A stretch of 64,000 nt of DNA from Adiantum capillus-veneris (Eukaryota; Streptophyta; Polypodiopsida; Polypodiales; Pteridaceae): NCBI GenBank assembly GCA_014529385.2, contig CM043969.1, positions 68,043,676-68,107,675 on the forward strand, in the 5' to 3' direction. Shown here piece after piece: positions 11,020-19,369 of the stretch. A model generated the notes under the pieces. That model saw only the letters and a list, made by a program, of their open reading frames with translations, was not told the origin of the DNA and searched no databases. The translations under genes were made by a program, and so were the position numbers. Every line of letters begins with the position of its first letter. The first letter of the stretch is position 1.

Positions 11020-14000
11020 GCGCACTCTCACATGGTATCAGAGCTTCAAGCTCTTCATGTTCTGGCGCTTCACCTGCAGAGGTTCTCCTCCCAAGAAGAA
11101 GATCAGATCTACCAACATTTTGCAAATGCCAGGCATGCGATGGGATATGGAGTTTCCTGTCGCAGAGGACCCCACCTCCCGTTGCGTTTTTTCTCTCCCT
11201 TGGTGGCGATCCCCTCTTGGCTGACAGTGCTGGCCCTTTTAGGCACTTTCCTTGCGAAAAACCCCGAACTTGGAAGACGGCTGGCTTGTCCTTTTGCATC
11301 AGCATAATGGTACGGTTCCGGATCTGGAGAATCACGTCATTCTTGTCGTGCCAAGGCCTACCCAAGAGAAGTTGCAATTGACTAACTTCATGATGTAGAA
11401 ATCGGCTTTTCCATCGTATCCTTGTATGGTATTGGAAGTGCACCGATGAGAGGTACCACCTTTTGGGTCTCGCCGGTGGCTAACTTGGCTTCAATTTCTC
11501 GTCCCTCTGCATCATAATCAAAGTCCATCCTCTTCAGGAATTCTAGATGGAAGAAGTCCTTTGTAGCTCAAGAGCTACTGGTTGTGATTCATGCACTTTC
11601 CAGTTGGAAGCATTACCTGTTAGGTGTTGATTTTGTTGTTCAAATAGATCATTAGACCTTGCGATACTTCTTGACACAATCAAAGTTATTGGAAAAGCAT
11701 ATGCGATGGGCAAACATTCTCTTTGGTAGCATTAGCTACAGCCACCTCGGTGTGGGATGCATCGGAATAAAGATTTGCATTGTTCATAACAAAGGCCTCC
11801 AACAACTCCTAGACATACTAGATCTGACAGAAGAATATAAACCCCTCTGATTACCAAATCATGAGTCCAAGAAGGAACGAAGTACGCCACAATACGTCGT
11901 CTCAAACTCCTTTTAGGCACTTTCCTTGCGAAAAACCCCGAACTTTGAAGACGGCTGGCTTGTCCTTTTGCATCAGCATAATGGTACGGTTCCGGATATG
12001 GAGAATCACGTCATTCTTGTCGTGCCAAGGCCTACCCAAGAGAAGTTGCAATTGACTAACTTCATGATGTAGAAATCGGCTTTTCCATCGTATCCTTGTA
12101 TGGTATTGGCAGTGCACCGATGAGAGGTACCACCTTTTGGGTCTCGCCGGTGGCTAACTTGGCTTCAATTTCTCGTCCCTCTGCATCATAATCAAAGTCC
12201 ATCCTCTTCAGGAATTCTAGATGGAAGAAGTCCTTTGTAGCTCAAGAGCTACTGGCTGTGATTCATGCACTTTCCAGTTGGAAGCATTACCTGTTAGGTG
12301 TTGATTTTGTTGTTCAAATAGATCATTAGACCTTGCGATACTTCTTGACACAATCAAAGTTATTGGAAAAGCATATGCGATGGGCAAACATTCTCTTTGG
12401 TAGCATTAGCTACAGCCACCTCGGTGTGGGATGCATCGGAATAAAGATTTGCATTGTTCATAACAAAGGCCTCCAACAACTCCTAGACATACTAGATCTG
12501 ACAGAAGAATATAAACCCCTCTGATTACCAAATCATGAGTCCAAGAAGGAACGAAGTACGCCACAATACGTCGTCTCAAACTCCTTTGCCAAGATCTCCA
12601 TAGTCCAATGTATACGCTCTGCATGGCTCCCTGTAACAACTTGATTATTCACAAAGAGGATCACAAGCGTGACCAGCCCATCTTCTCTATAAGGCTTGGT
12701 CTACATAAGAATGATGAAATCAATGCCGATGGGCTCAAATCCCCGAGGGGTCTGGACTCTCTAAAGTTGTAATCAAAGCCCTATGCTAGCCTACTGGGGA
12801 GGGCTATACATGGCATAACACACCTCTAAAGTGATGTATAACTCATTCCTCTTGTTTATGTTTGCGCTTTGCTCAAGATGAGTGCTCCGAACTGTGCTCA
12901 AGGTTCCTTTTGTTCTTATGGAAGGAGAGCCTTCCGTTCTTAATGAGAGAACCCTATGGTCACAAACAAAGTGAATGGACATTGTGCGTGCAAGTGAATG
13001 AGACTGAGAGATAGAGAGAGAAGAGAATACGACACCAGAGACATTGAAAAACCCTCCGAAGGCCCCACTCTCGTCGACGAGAGTGGTCTACTTATAATTG
13101 CACAAACTGGTACAAACTGAATGCATGTGACTGATGCAAATCTAGGCTATGTCGGCGATGACGACGGGGACGACGAGACCGACCTAAGGGCTGAAATCTG
13201 CAATCTTTTATCTGCTGTCCAAAAACGCTATGGGCTGAAATCTGCGACTAGTCCAAAAACGCTGATTTTGGGGGCTGTTTCTGTAGGTCTTTGTTGCTGA
13301 AAATCTGCAGGTTTAGGGCTGAAAACTGATGGTCTTTCTGGGCTGAATCTGCTACTCTTTGAGGATTGAACTTGCAGGTCTTCTACTGCTGCAAATGGCG
13401 ATGTCTACTGCTGCAATTCTGAAATGCTAATCCTCAAGAAAACGCCAGGGCTGCAATCTGTCAAAAAACGCTAGGCTGATGTCTGTCAAAACGCGGGATC
13501 AAAAACGCTAGGTGCTAGGCTTCTGTGGCGAGGATGCTGATGCAAAACGCTAGGCCTGAGCTTACTTCTGGCGATGATCTTTGATGAGAAAACGCTAAGG
13601 CAAGGGTCTGATGGTTCTTCTTGCTTGGAGGGAAGTCCACCAAGGGATCTTGTTGAGAAGTTGCCTGCTGATCTTGGCTCCTGTTGCCTCTTCTGCCAAA
13701 TAGTGCTAGTCTAGGTTTGCTTATATACAAACTTACTCAATTTGCCCTACTTACTTTCCAACAAAAGTCACTTAAAAATAATAAGTGAAAATTGTCAAAA
13801 ATAGGTAAAATAGGCTAAATGCACTGAAAAATTCCCCTAAAGGATTCTGATGGGAATGCTTATGATCATGCTGTGTGCAACTAGAGGATATGCATCTACA
13901 CTAAGTGACTAGGCATGCATGGTCTACGAATAGACTCACAAAAGTGCCAGATCACTTCTAATCTAGACTGACTCAACTGACTGAACCTTGATCATGCTGT

Positions 14001-17000
14001 AGCTTGTCCACGGACACATAGGGTTGGATGTGTCACGTGACATCCCCTCCTTTTCAAAGTTAGGTACTGGTACTGAACTGTATGGCGTCGAGGGAGATCG
14101 TCAATAGCATCCGGAATCCTGGAAGGGACTCTTCGCCGGCCCACTCTGATGTGTGGGTCGTGCGGTACTTGAACTTCATAAAGGTATGCAATGCCTTCTT
14201 CTTTGGGCCGCGCCGAAAGCGACACACAGTCTTTTGTGGCTCCTTCGATGCTTCAACTTCGTCAAGAGTCATGCTTCTTTCTTCTTCAAAAATCTCCATG
14301 GCTGAAAATTCCTGAAACCATTTCCAACACAAAAACAGGAACATACCTATTCCATGTAAAGTGAATGGAAAAAATCTTGTCTTCCTCAGACTGTGCATGC
14401 AATGTAGATGAACAAAGAGACGGAGTGCCAAACCGTTCACCACACACGCAAACAATGAGATCGAATCTTTCTCTTTTGATCTAGAGCAATCAACTTTGGC
14501 AATTCACTACGGAAATGCCAATGCTTGGTGCTCATACTTTCATGTGCTCTTTCTACAACTGTGTCATGCCAAGGAAGAGACATGGAATGTGACGTCCTTA
14601 CATACATACTTGTCAACTTTTCATGAACAATCCGCATACATTCGTTCTCATTCATGAGTGAAACGTGCTCAACGTACAATATGTCATGCCTAGTAAAAGG
14701 GATCACATAAGGACGCTGACTACAATACAGGAAACGATTACGAATGAAACACTCGAACAATGCGTGCGTATCAATCATGAGAACACATAATACTTCCTGT
14801 GAGGGTTCCTTGGACCTAGGCTCGAGAGCCAAGATCGGTTCTTCCTGAATGATCGAATCGTCCTGTGGGGGTTCTTTGGACCTCGACTCGAAAGCCAAGA
14901 TCGGTTCTTCGTGATTGATCGAATCTGCAACGAGGTTAGCTTCGCTAGAAAAAGCATCAACTAACACATCATCCTTGTGAACAATCACGTCATCTTCATG
15001 CAACCATCATGCTTGTGAGAAATCACATCTTGATCATGCAAATCATCATGCTCATCATGGTCAATCAAATTATCATCATGCTTCTCATAATCATGCAAAT
15101 CCTGTGTATCATGCTTGGGAGAAGAAGAGATTGAGAGAGTCTCCATTCCCCAAATCTCTTGCATCTGTGCCTGAACTTGAGAAAAGAGTGCCAGAACTCT
15201 TTGTTGTGTCGGTTGCTCTGTTCTTGGAATGCTTTGGCTTCCTTTCTTTCTGCTTCTCTTTCTGCTCTTCTTTCTGTGTGTGCGTTCCATTTCTGCCATT
15301 CTTTCTGCATGTCTGCGATCCATTTCTGCTTTTCTTTCTGCATTTCTTGCTTCGCGTTCTAACTTCCTTTCCATAAACATCTGATACAAAGCCTCCATAG
15401 GAGTTAGTGCAATCCTTGACGTAGATGGGGAAGGGGAAGGGTCGGAAAAACCTCCTGGTGGGAAAAATTCTTCTTCGCCTCTCTCATGCTCAGCACCTCA
15501 AAACGAAGTATCCATTCCGCTTCGAGTGATGACCATCCACGGAAATCTTGGGTTCTTGTGGTCTTGGGTTCTTAAGTTCACAAGGAACTTGGGTTCTTGA
15601 GGGTCTTGGTTCTTGGGGATCTTGAGTTCTTGAGGTTCTTGCGGGTCTTGAGGTTTTCTTTCACTTGCAAACCGTGTTTGAGAAGGATCTTCTCTTCACC
15701 CGAGTTCTACTCCTTTCCGCGGGTGCACCCCTTGGCGGCCTTGCGCTCACACCAAGGTTTCTTTTTCCCACCTCACCTCGAGTGGCCGGCCGCTAAGTGC
15801 ACGGTCCGCTCTCAATAAGTGAAAAGAGACACAAGGGGAGGCTGGACAAGCCCTTCTTTCCAGGGATTCCTGTCACTCTTCAAAAACACGATTAGGAATC
15901 AACACGTCTAAGCAAACTTGGGTTCGTGCAACCGCAACAAGCAAAAAAAAATTATGTGGTTCTTTCCTTGAGTGATACAAAGACTGCCAAAGCTCTGATA
16001 CCAATGTTAGGTGCAGTGGAATGAATGTTTGCGCTTTGCTCAAGATGAGTGCTCCGAACTGTGCTCAAGGTTCCTTTCGTTCTTATGGAAGGGAGAACCT
16101 TCCATTCTTAATGAGAGAACGCCCCCCTCTCATCAGCGAGAGTGGTCTACTTATGATTGCACAAACTGATACACACTGAATGCATGTGACTGATGCAAGT
16201 CTAGGCTATGTTGGCGATGACGACGAGAGCGACCTAAGGGCTGAAATCTGCAATCTTTTATCTGCTGTCCAAAAACGCTATGGGCTGAAATCTGCGACTA
16301 GTCCAAAAACGCTGATTTTGGGGGCTGTTTCTGTAGGTCTTTGTCACTGAAAATCTGCAGGTTTAGGGCTGAAAACTGAGGTTTCTTAAGGCTAAAAACT
16401 GATGGTCTTTCCGGGCTGAATCTGCTACACTTTGAGGGTTGAACTTGCAGGTCTTCTACTGCTGCAAATGGCGATGTCTACTGCTGCAATTCTGAAACGC
16501 TAATCCTCATGAAAACGCCAGGGCTGCAATCTGTCAAAAAATGCTAGGCTGATGTCTGTCAAAACGCTAGGTTGCTGGTATCAAAAACGCTAGGTGCTGG
16601 GCTTCTGTGGCGAGGATGCTGATGCAAAACGCTATGCCTGAGCTTGCTTCTGGTGATGATCTTTGATGAGAAAACGCTAGGGCAAGGGTCTAATGGTTCT
16701 TCTTGCTTGGAGGGAAGTCCACCAAGGGATCTTGTTGAGAAGTTGCCTGCTGAGCTTGGCTCCTGTTGCCTCTTCTGCCAAATAGTGCTAGTCTAGGTTT
16801 GCTTATATACAAACTTACTCAATTTGCCCTACCTACTTTCCAACAAAAGTCACTTAAAAATAATAAGTGAAAAATGTCAAAAACAAGTAAAATAGGCTAA
16901 ATGCACTGGAAAATTCCCCTGAAGGATTCTGATGGGAATGCTTATGATCATGCTGTGTGCAACCAGAGGATATGCATCTACACTAAGTGACTGGGCATGC

Positions 17001-18034
17001 ACGGTCTACGAATAGACTCACAAAAGTGCCAGATCACTTCTAATCTAAACTGACTGGACTGACTGAACCCTGATCATGTTGTAGCTTGTTCATGGACACA
17101 TAGGGTTGGATGTGTCACGTGACACCTCTAGTGGGCATAGCCACAAAACAACCCTCACTCCCCAATCTGCTCCAATGATACTGGAACTGTCACAAACTGC
17201 TGACGTGTCAAGTCACTGAAGAACGGAGCCAACCTTGAGAACCCAGTCGAGGGGCCTAAACCCTAGAAGAGCTAGAAGTAGCAAAAGTTCTCACCAACTT
17301 ACAGATTCTCGGCGAGTGGAGCAAACTCCCTAAAATTTTACCAACTTATGAGACCCCGTTCGATGGGGCCCAAGTCACTAGAAGTAAAGCCGGTACACGT
17401 ACACACTCAAAGTCTTGCGTGGCGAGTTGATGACGTGGCAACCATACAGACATATCTGGCTGTGATGACGTGGCAACAATACCGATTTTCGGATTTCGCA
17501 CTGACATGACGTGGCAGACTTTACGCACATTCCCGGATTTTGCGCTGATAGGCTGTACGGATTCCCGCAAAACGTGCTGGCGGCTTTTTGGGCGCTAGTG
17601 CTTTTGGGGCCACATGATTTTGAGTTTGAAGTTTTTCATGTAAATTGATTTTCATAGGCCAAGGACCTTTAAATCTGTGGAGAGGGCTCAGTCTTTGGCA
17701 CTCTTTTGGGTGAGTTTATACGCACATTCCCGGATTTTGTGCTGATAGGCTGTATGGATTCCCGCAAAACGTGCTAACAGCTTTTTGGGCGCTAGTGCTT
17801 TTGGGGCCAGATGATTTTGAGTTTGAAGCTTTTCATGTAAATTGATTTTCATAGGCCAAGGACCTTTAAATGTGTGCAGAGGGCTCAGTCTTTGGCACTC
17901 TTTTGGGTGAAGGTGCACAGCACGAGTACCGGCATTTTACTGAGTCCAAGTAATATAAAGAAATACCGAAAGCGGCGCCAAGGTTTGGAGCCAGTACTCT
18001 CTGAGGTGGAATTCCGCCACTTCGTGTCGCGTGT

Positions 18035-18086
<52 letters not shown>

Positions 18087-19369
18087 TGTCTTTCAGCTCA
18101 GTTGTTGTTGAAGTGCTAAAAGTCTGTTCAGTCTGTTCTTTTCCGTTGGCACGTGGTGCCCGTCTCGGGACAGGAGCTACCGCTCGACACGAGGAGAAAC
18201 TCGTTTATCACATTGGAAGGAGATATTGGAAGGAAAGGATAGATTATTTTGTATCGTTAGCCTTCCATTGAGTTGTCCACAAGCAACAAGCAAAGTCAAG
18301 CTAGAATCTAAGGATGGAAATCAAATTCTATTTTTAGAGTAATTAAGAGCATCGTGCTCTCACATTTCATAGCATTATCACTAGAAAATGCTATGAAGAT
18401 AAGCACTCTCACATTTCATAGCATTATCACTAGAAAACATGCCACACTGGCAAGTTCAAACTCTCCAACATAGCCTCCCAAAGGAAAATTGATGTAGAGC
18501 CTTTTTGAAACCCTTGACAAAAAGTCGGGAATGTGCACCAGCCATACGAGTACAAGCTGGTAGTAAGTAGAGAATTACATGCATCCCAATAAGATAAAGC
18601 AAGGACGGACTGACGATAAGTGCTTCAATTGTTGTTAAAACATCTTAAACATGTAATTCTCCCAAACCTTTGAAGTTTTGAAGATCCTACAATTGCGAGG
18701 AACAAATCCTTGTTTCACTGTGGCATCCGTAAGGTTTTACTTGTAAGGAATATCCAGTATATCCGAAGAGGGGCTTGAATATCTAAGCGAATCCAGAACT
18801 ATCAAGAGGAGCTTGAATTGACATCAATGCTATATAACATATTACGCGGAAGCTGAATTCTCCTAAAGAATAGTCATCAGATCAATGCTTGAAAATAAAC
18901 CCTCACAATATCAACAAAACATATTTATGATAATAGTCTTCTGCTCTTCAATTGAGTTTGGCATTAATTATGCCCCCTATCAAGGATGCATATGCATTTC
19001 TTTGGATGTGTTATTCATACATTTCTTTGACTAAACAGAGATTAAGCCCTATTTATTTGGATGTAAGAATATGTATTTTTCTGTCCAAAGTCTTCATTTT
19101 CAAGAAAAACTACCTTCGCAGAAATTTAAAGTGGAACTTGACTTCGAGGGTTTAAAACAACCGTAACAAATGGTACTCACAGCGAAGTGGGAGAGGTTAA
19201 CAACGGACCAGGCAGTACCAGCAGAACAACCAAGAATAGAGAGGGCAAGAAGCCAGCATAAAGAGAGGAGGAGGATGTAAGATGTCCACACGCCAGGGTA
19301 CTGAAACCATGAGGTATTCTTGTTGAGATCAGGGGGTTGCACAGCGTTCACATACAAGCTCCCGCCCAT
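5284..19369 (-). CDS. ORMDL: ORMDL (ORM1-like) sphingolipid regulator, 3 exons
   Basis: The CDS joins 19369-19181, 6440-6292 and 5428-5284: 483 bp, 160 aa. ORMDL proteins are ER membrane proteins that bind serine palmitoyltransferase and restrain it, controlling sphingolipid synthesis. Family signatures are present in order: LYVNAV..PDLNKNT near residues 5-19, YPGVWTSYI near 24-31, FHWRKGTPF near 69-77, LTWWEQMDNGRQLTRNRKF near 87-105, and NMHKVRIFGIN near 145-155. Hydrophobic segments lie near 30-46, 51-68, 105-118 and 126-142. Intron 1 (6441-19180) is phase 0 with donor GTGAGT and acceptor ACAG. Intron 2 (5429-6291) is phase 2 with donor GTAAGC and acceptor GAAG. The ATG at 19369 was chosen because MGGSLYV aligns with the family N-terminus; an in-frame ATG 13 codons upstream (MESS) is possible. 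Usual plant length is about 155-160 aa. No stop or frameshift is seen, so the gene looks functional despite its 12.7-kb first intron. Confidence 0.93.
6292..6440 (-). other. ORMDL: ORMDL coding exon 2
   Basis: 149 bp. It begins ATT ACA TAT TGG after a pyrimidine-rich tract ending in CAG and ends ...GTT GTT TT before GTAAGC. It carries the most conserved family block (KGTPF, TWWEQMDNG, LTRNRKF). Confidence 0.95.
7430..8041 (+). mobile_element. Possible LTR-like segment with TATA box and (CT)n
   Basis: A TATAAAT box at 7854-7860 is followed about 45 bp later by a (CT)n run (7903-7943) and a short TA run. The same arrangement occurs in the clear LTRs at 10616-11032 and 17188-18172. Neither TG/CA termini nor a target-site duplication could be fixed, so the limits are approximate and a non-LTR origin is possible. 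Confidence 0.35.
7903..7943. repeat. (CT)n microsatellite
   Basis: An uninterrupted CT run of about 41 bp followed directly by a short (TA)n stretch. Confidence 0.95.
8917..9640 (+). pseudogene. Copia A gag (UBN2-type) pseudogene
   Basis: Gag of a copia retrotransposon, which would form the particle core. Starting at ATG 8917, recognisable blocks are LNGNNYAIWRATMMA, then MWDRLSSLY, and LEDMAIQLLAQLPPPY. There are in-frame stops near 8947 and 9022 and a frameshift around 9190-9200, so it cannot be translated as one protein. The zinc knuckle is absent because the deletion begins at about 9635. Confidence 0.8.
9641..10585 (+). pseudogene. Copia A reverse transcriptase/RNase H pseudogene
   Basis: It resumes at the RT block VVSTFLNGDLEEEVYVEQPPGF. 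It continues through GLKQSP, a damaged YVDD region (LDDLVITGS), and TDLGLLHHFLGLEV. RNase H follows, with EYQKLVGSLIW, GWSDSDWGD and ALSSTEAE. Several stops and frameshifts interrupt it (for example at GLEVW and after SNKK). It ends at about 10585, before the usual C-terminal RNase H helix. Confidence 0.88.
10616..11032 (+). mobile_element. Copia B LTR (417 bp)
   Basis: It starts TGTTAGATTTACACC and ends CTCTCACA, the TG...CA termini of an LTR. A perfect primer-binding site follows immediately. It contains a TATA-like CTATATATGGG near 10824 and a long (CT)n tract. It does not resemble the 5' LTR of copia A, so it belongs to a separate element. Confidence 0.8.
10945..11018. repeat. (CT)n microsatellite inside LTR
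   Basis: An uninterrupted CT run of about 74 bp near the 3' end of the copia B LTR. Overlapping frames reading Ser-Leu or Arg-Glu repeats here are artefacts. Confidence 0.97.
11033..11044 (+). promoter_or_regulatory. Primer-binding site of copia B
   Basis: TGGTATCAGAGC directly after the LTR end, complementary to the 3' end of plant initiator tRNA-Met and used to prime minus-strand DNA synthesis. About 190 bp of leader follow before the sequence is lost at the duplicated block (about 11240). Confidence 0.9.
11290..11545 (-). pseudogene. Gypsy protease-region fragment (copy 1)
   Basis: Minus-strand frames read DAEGREIEAKLATGET, a frameshift, then LLLGRPWHDKNDVILQIRNRT. This resembles the retropepsin domain of plant gypsy elements around the LGRPW motif. 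A frameshift separates the halves. A second copy lies 674 bp downstream at about 11964-12219. Confidence 0.6.
11551..11721 (+). pseudogene. Gypsy RNase H fragment (copy 1)
   Basis: The frame reads KKSFVAQELLVVIHALSSW, then KHYLLGVDF, a stop in the DH*TLRYFLTQ motif, and EKHMRWANIL. This is the conserved RT-associated RNase H of Ty3/gypsy. It is cut on both sides. The duplicate is at about 12225-12395. Confidence 0.85.
12410..12790 (-). pseudogene. Copia reverse transcriptase fragment
   Basis: Minus-strand frames read LFVNNQVVTGSHAE (a decayed YVDD region), IHWTMEILAKEFET, and a diverged RSFLDS block where intact elements have RYFLG. Part of it is also in the first repeat unit at about 11740-11910. 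Stops and frameshifts are frequent. Confidence 0.65.
12853..14042 (-). repeat. N1 3' LTR
   Basis: It is paired with 16005-17124. Its outer end (TGTTTATGTTTGCGC in plus orientation) lacks about 15 bp present in the other LTR (TGTTAGGTGCAGTGG...). It keeps a block of about 70-100 bp near 12970-13070 that the other LTR has lost. It carries at least six AACGCT motifs. Confidence 0.93.
14043..14055 (-). promoter_or_regulatory. N1 polypurine tract
   Basis: Plus-strand TCCCCTCCTTTT, that is AAAAGGAGGGGA in element sense, immediately before the 3' LTR TGTCACG terminus. It is the primer for plus-strand synthesis. Confidence 0.9.
14437..15003 (-). pseudogene. N1 gag-like ORF, 3' part
   Basis: About 188 codons. 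It includes two imperfect repeats of an EEPILA..SRSKEP motif near the start and a more ordinary C-terminal region. It overlaps the preceding frame by 19 bp and looks like its continuation after a frameshift. No enzymatic motif is recognised. A further open frame at 14060-14455, beginning in the same area, continues toward the 3' LTR with a basic FRRGPKKK stretch. Confidence 0.45.
14985..15398 (-). pseudogene. N1 charge-rich gag-like ORF, 5' part
   Basis: 137 codons from MEALYQMFMERK. The N-terminal half is an Arg/Glu/Lys/Met-rich predicted coiled coil with repeated AERKAEM/AERMAEM units. The C-terminal half is rich in His and Asp (HDEHDDLHD). No zinc knuckle, DSG/DTG protease or RT motif is present. 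The frame ends just where the next one (15003 downward) continues with the same HEDD/HKDD composition, so a single frameshift near 15003 probably split one longer ORF. The function is unknown; a gag-like or particle-associated role is inferred only from position. Confidence 0.5.
15992..16003 (-). promoter_or_regulatory. N1 primer-binding site
   Basis: Plus-strand GCTCTGATACCA, that is TGGTATCAGAGC in element sense, one base from the 5' LTR end. It is the initiator tRNA-Met match. Confidence 0.93.
16005..17124 (-). repeat. N1 5' LTR
   Basis: In plus orientation it starts TGTTAGGTGCAGTGG and ends TGTGTCACGTGACA. It abuts the primer-binding site at 15992-16003. Confidence 0.95.
17523..17910. 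repeat. 197-bp tandem duplication within LTR
   Basis: ACGCACATTCCCGGATTTTG starts at 17523 and again at 17720. Each unit runs to CTCTTTTGGGTGA. Each carries a TTTAAAT TATA-like box, so this LTR has a doubled core promoter region. Confidence 0.93.
18036..18079. repeat. (CT)n microsatellite inside LTR
   Basis: A CT run of about 44 bp, about 170 bp downstream of the second TTTAAAT box. Confidence 0.95.
18355..18438. repeat. Short tandem duplication in intron 1
   Basis: CTCTCACATTTCATAGCATT and the following TATCACTAGAAAA occur twice, about 50 bp apart. Confidence 0.8.
19181..19369 (-). other. ORMDL: ORMDL coding exon 1
   Basis: 189 bp, 63 codons, from the ATG to ...LSHFA. The donor follows directly as GCT|GTGAGT. 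It encodes the N-terminal motif, the first membrane segment and most of the second. Confidence 0.93.

Larger units (their letters stand above)
11241..12588. repeat. 674-bp direct tandem duplication
   Basis: 11241-11914 is repeated at 11915-12588 with only a handful of substitutions noticed by eye (roughly 99% identity). The unit is a mosaic: a minus-strand gypsy protease fragment, a plus-strand gypsy RNase H fragment and part of a minus-strand copia RT. The two copies join at CTCCTTTTAGGC with no LTR or other element boundary, so unequal exchange or replication slippage is more likely than transposition. Confidence 0.95.
12853..17124 (-). mobile_element. Complete non-autonomous LTR retrotransposon N1
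   Basis: A 4272-bp element in minus orientation with LTRs at 12853-14042 (3' LTR, 1190 bp) and 16005-17124 (5' LTR, 1120 bp). It is flanked by a perfect 5-bp target-site duplication CCTCT (12848-12852 and 17125-17129). In element sense the LTRs begin TGTCACGTGACA and end CTAACA (5' LTR). A TGGTATCAGAGC primer-binding site and a polypurine tract AAAAGGAGGGGA border the internal region. The 1.95-kb interior has no protease, RT, RNase H or integrase, only charge-rich gag-like frames. It must have been mobilised in trans, and it lies in the sense orientation within ORMDL intron 1. A second partial copy is at 46515-47905. Confidence 0.95.
17188..18172 (+). mobile_element. Solo LTR of gypsy family F
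   Basis: 985 bp, starting TGTCACAAACTGCTGACG and ending TCTCGGGACA, with near-matching 5-bp flanks GGAAC and GGAGC. No internal region adjoins it. The same LTR family occurs inverted at 51697-52339 and as 3' LTR pieces at 50858 and 53655. The 3' end region (GTTCAGTCTGTTCTTTTC...GGCACGTG) matches between copies. It contains a 197-bp internal duplication and a (CT)n tract. Confidence 0.85.
6441..19180 (-). other. ORMDL intron 1, 12.7 kb, transposon-filled
   Basis: Bounded by GTGAGT (19180 downward) and a pyrimidine-rich CAG acceptor at 6443-6441. It contains at least four separate retrotransposon-derived insertions. 6441-7430 and 18173-19180 hold no recognised element apart from a short TG run near 6848-6862. 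The final CDS is intact only if this whole stretch is removed. Confidence 0.9.

Noticed and set aside
10616-11032. Interpretation as the 3' LTR of copia A
   Set aside because: A perfect primer-binding site follows it, RNase H stops short of it, and it does not resemble the copia A 5' LTR, so it is the 5' LTR of another element.
10898-11443. Ser-Leu or Arg-Glu repeat frames of up to 200 codons across 10779-11443
   Set aside because: They read through the (CT)n tract of an LTR. Only the gypsy protease-like end is meaningful and it is annotated separately.
15104-15376. Plus-strand Phe/Ser/Cys-rich open frames
   Set aside because: They are antisense shadows of the charged coiled-coil ORF of the N1 element.
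19100-19180. Extending ORMDL exon 1 to the end of its open frame
   Set aside because: The frame beyond 19181 loses ORMDL similarity exactly at a GTGAGT donor, and the missing protein continues in the exon at 6440.
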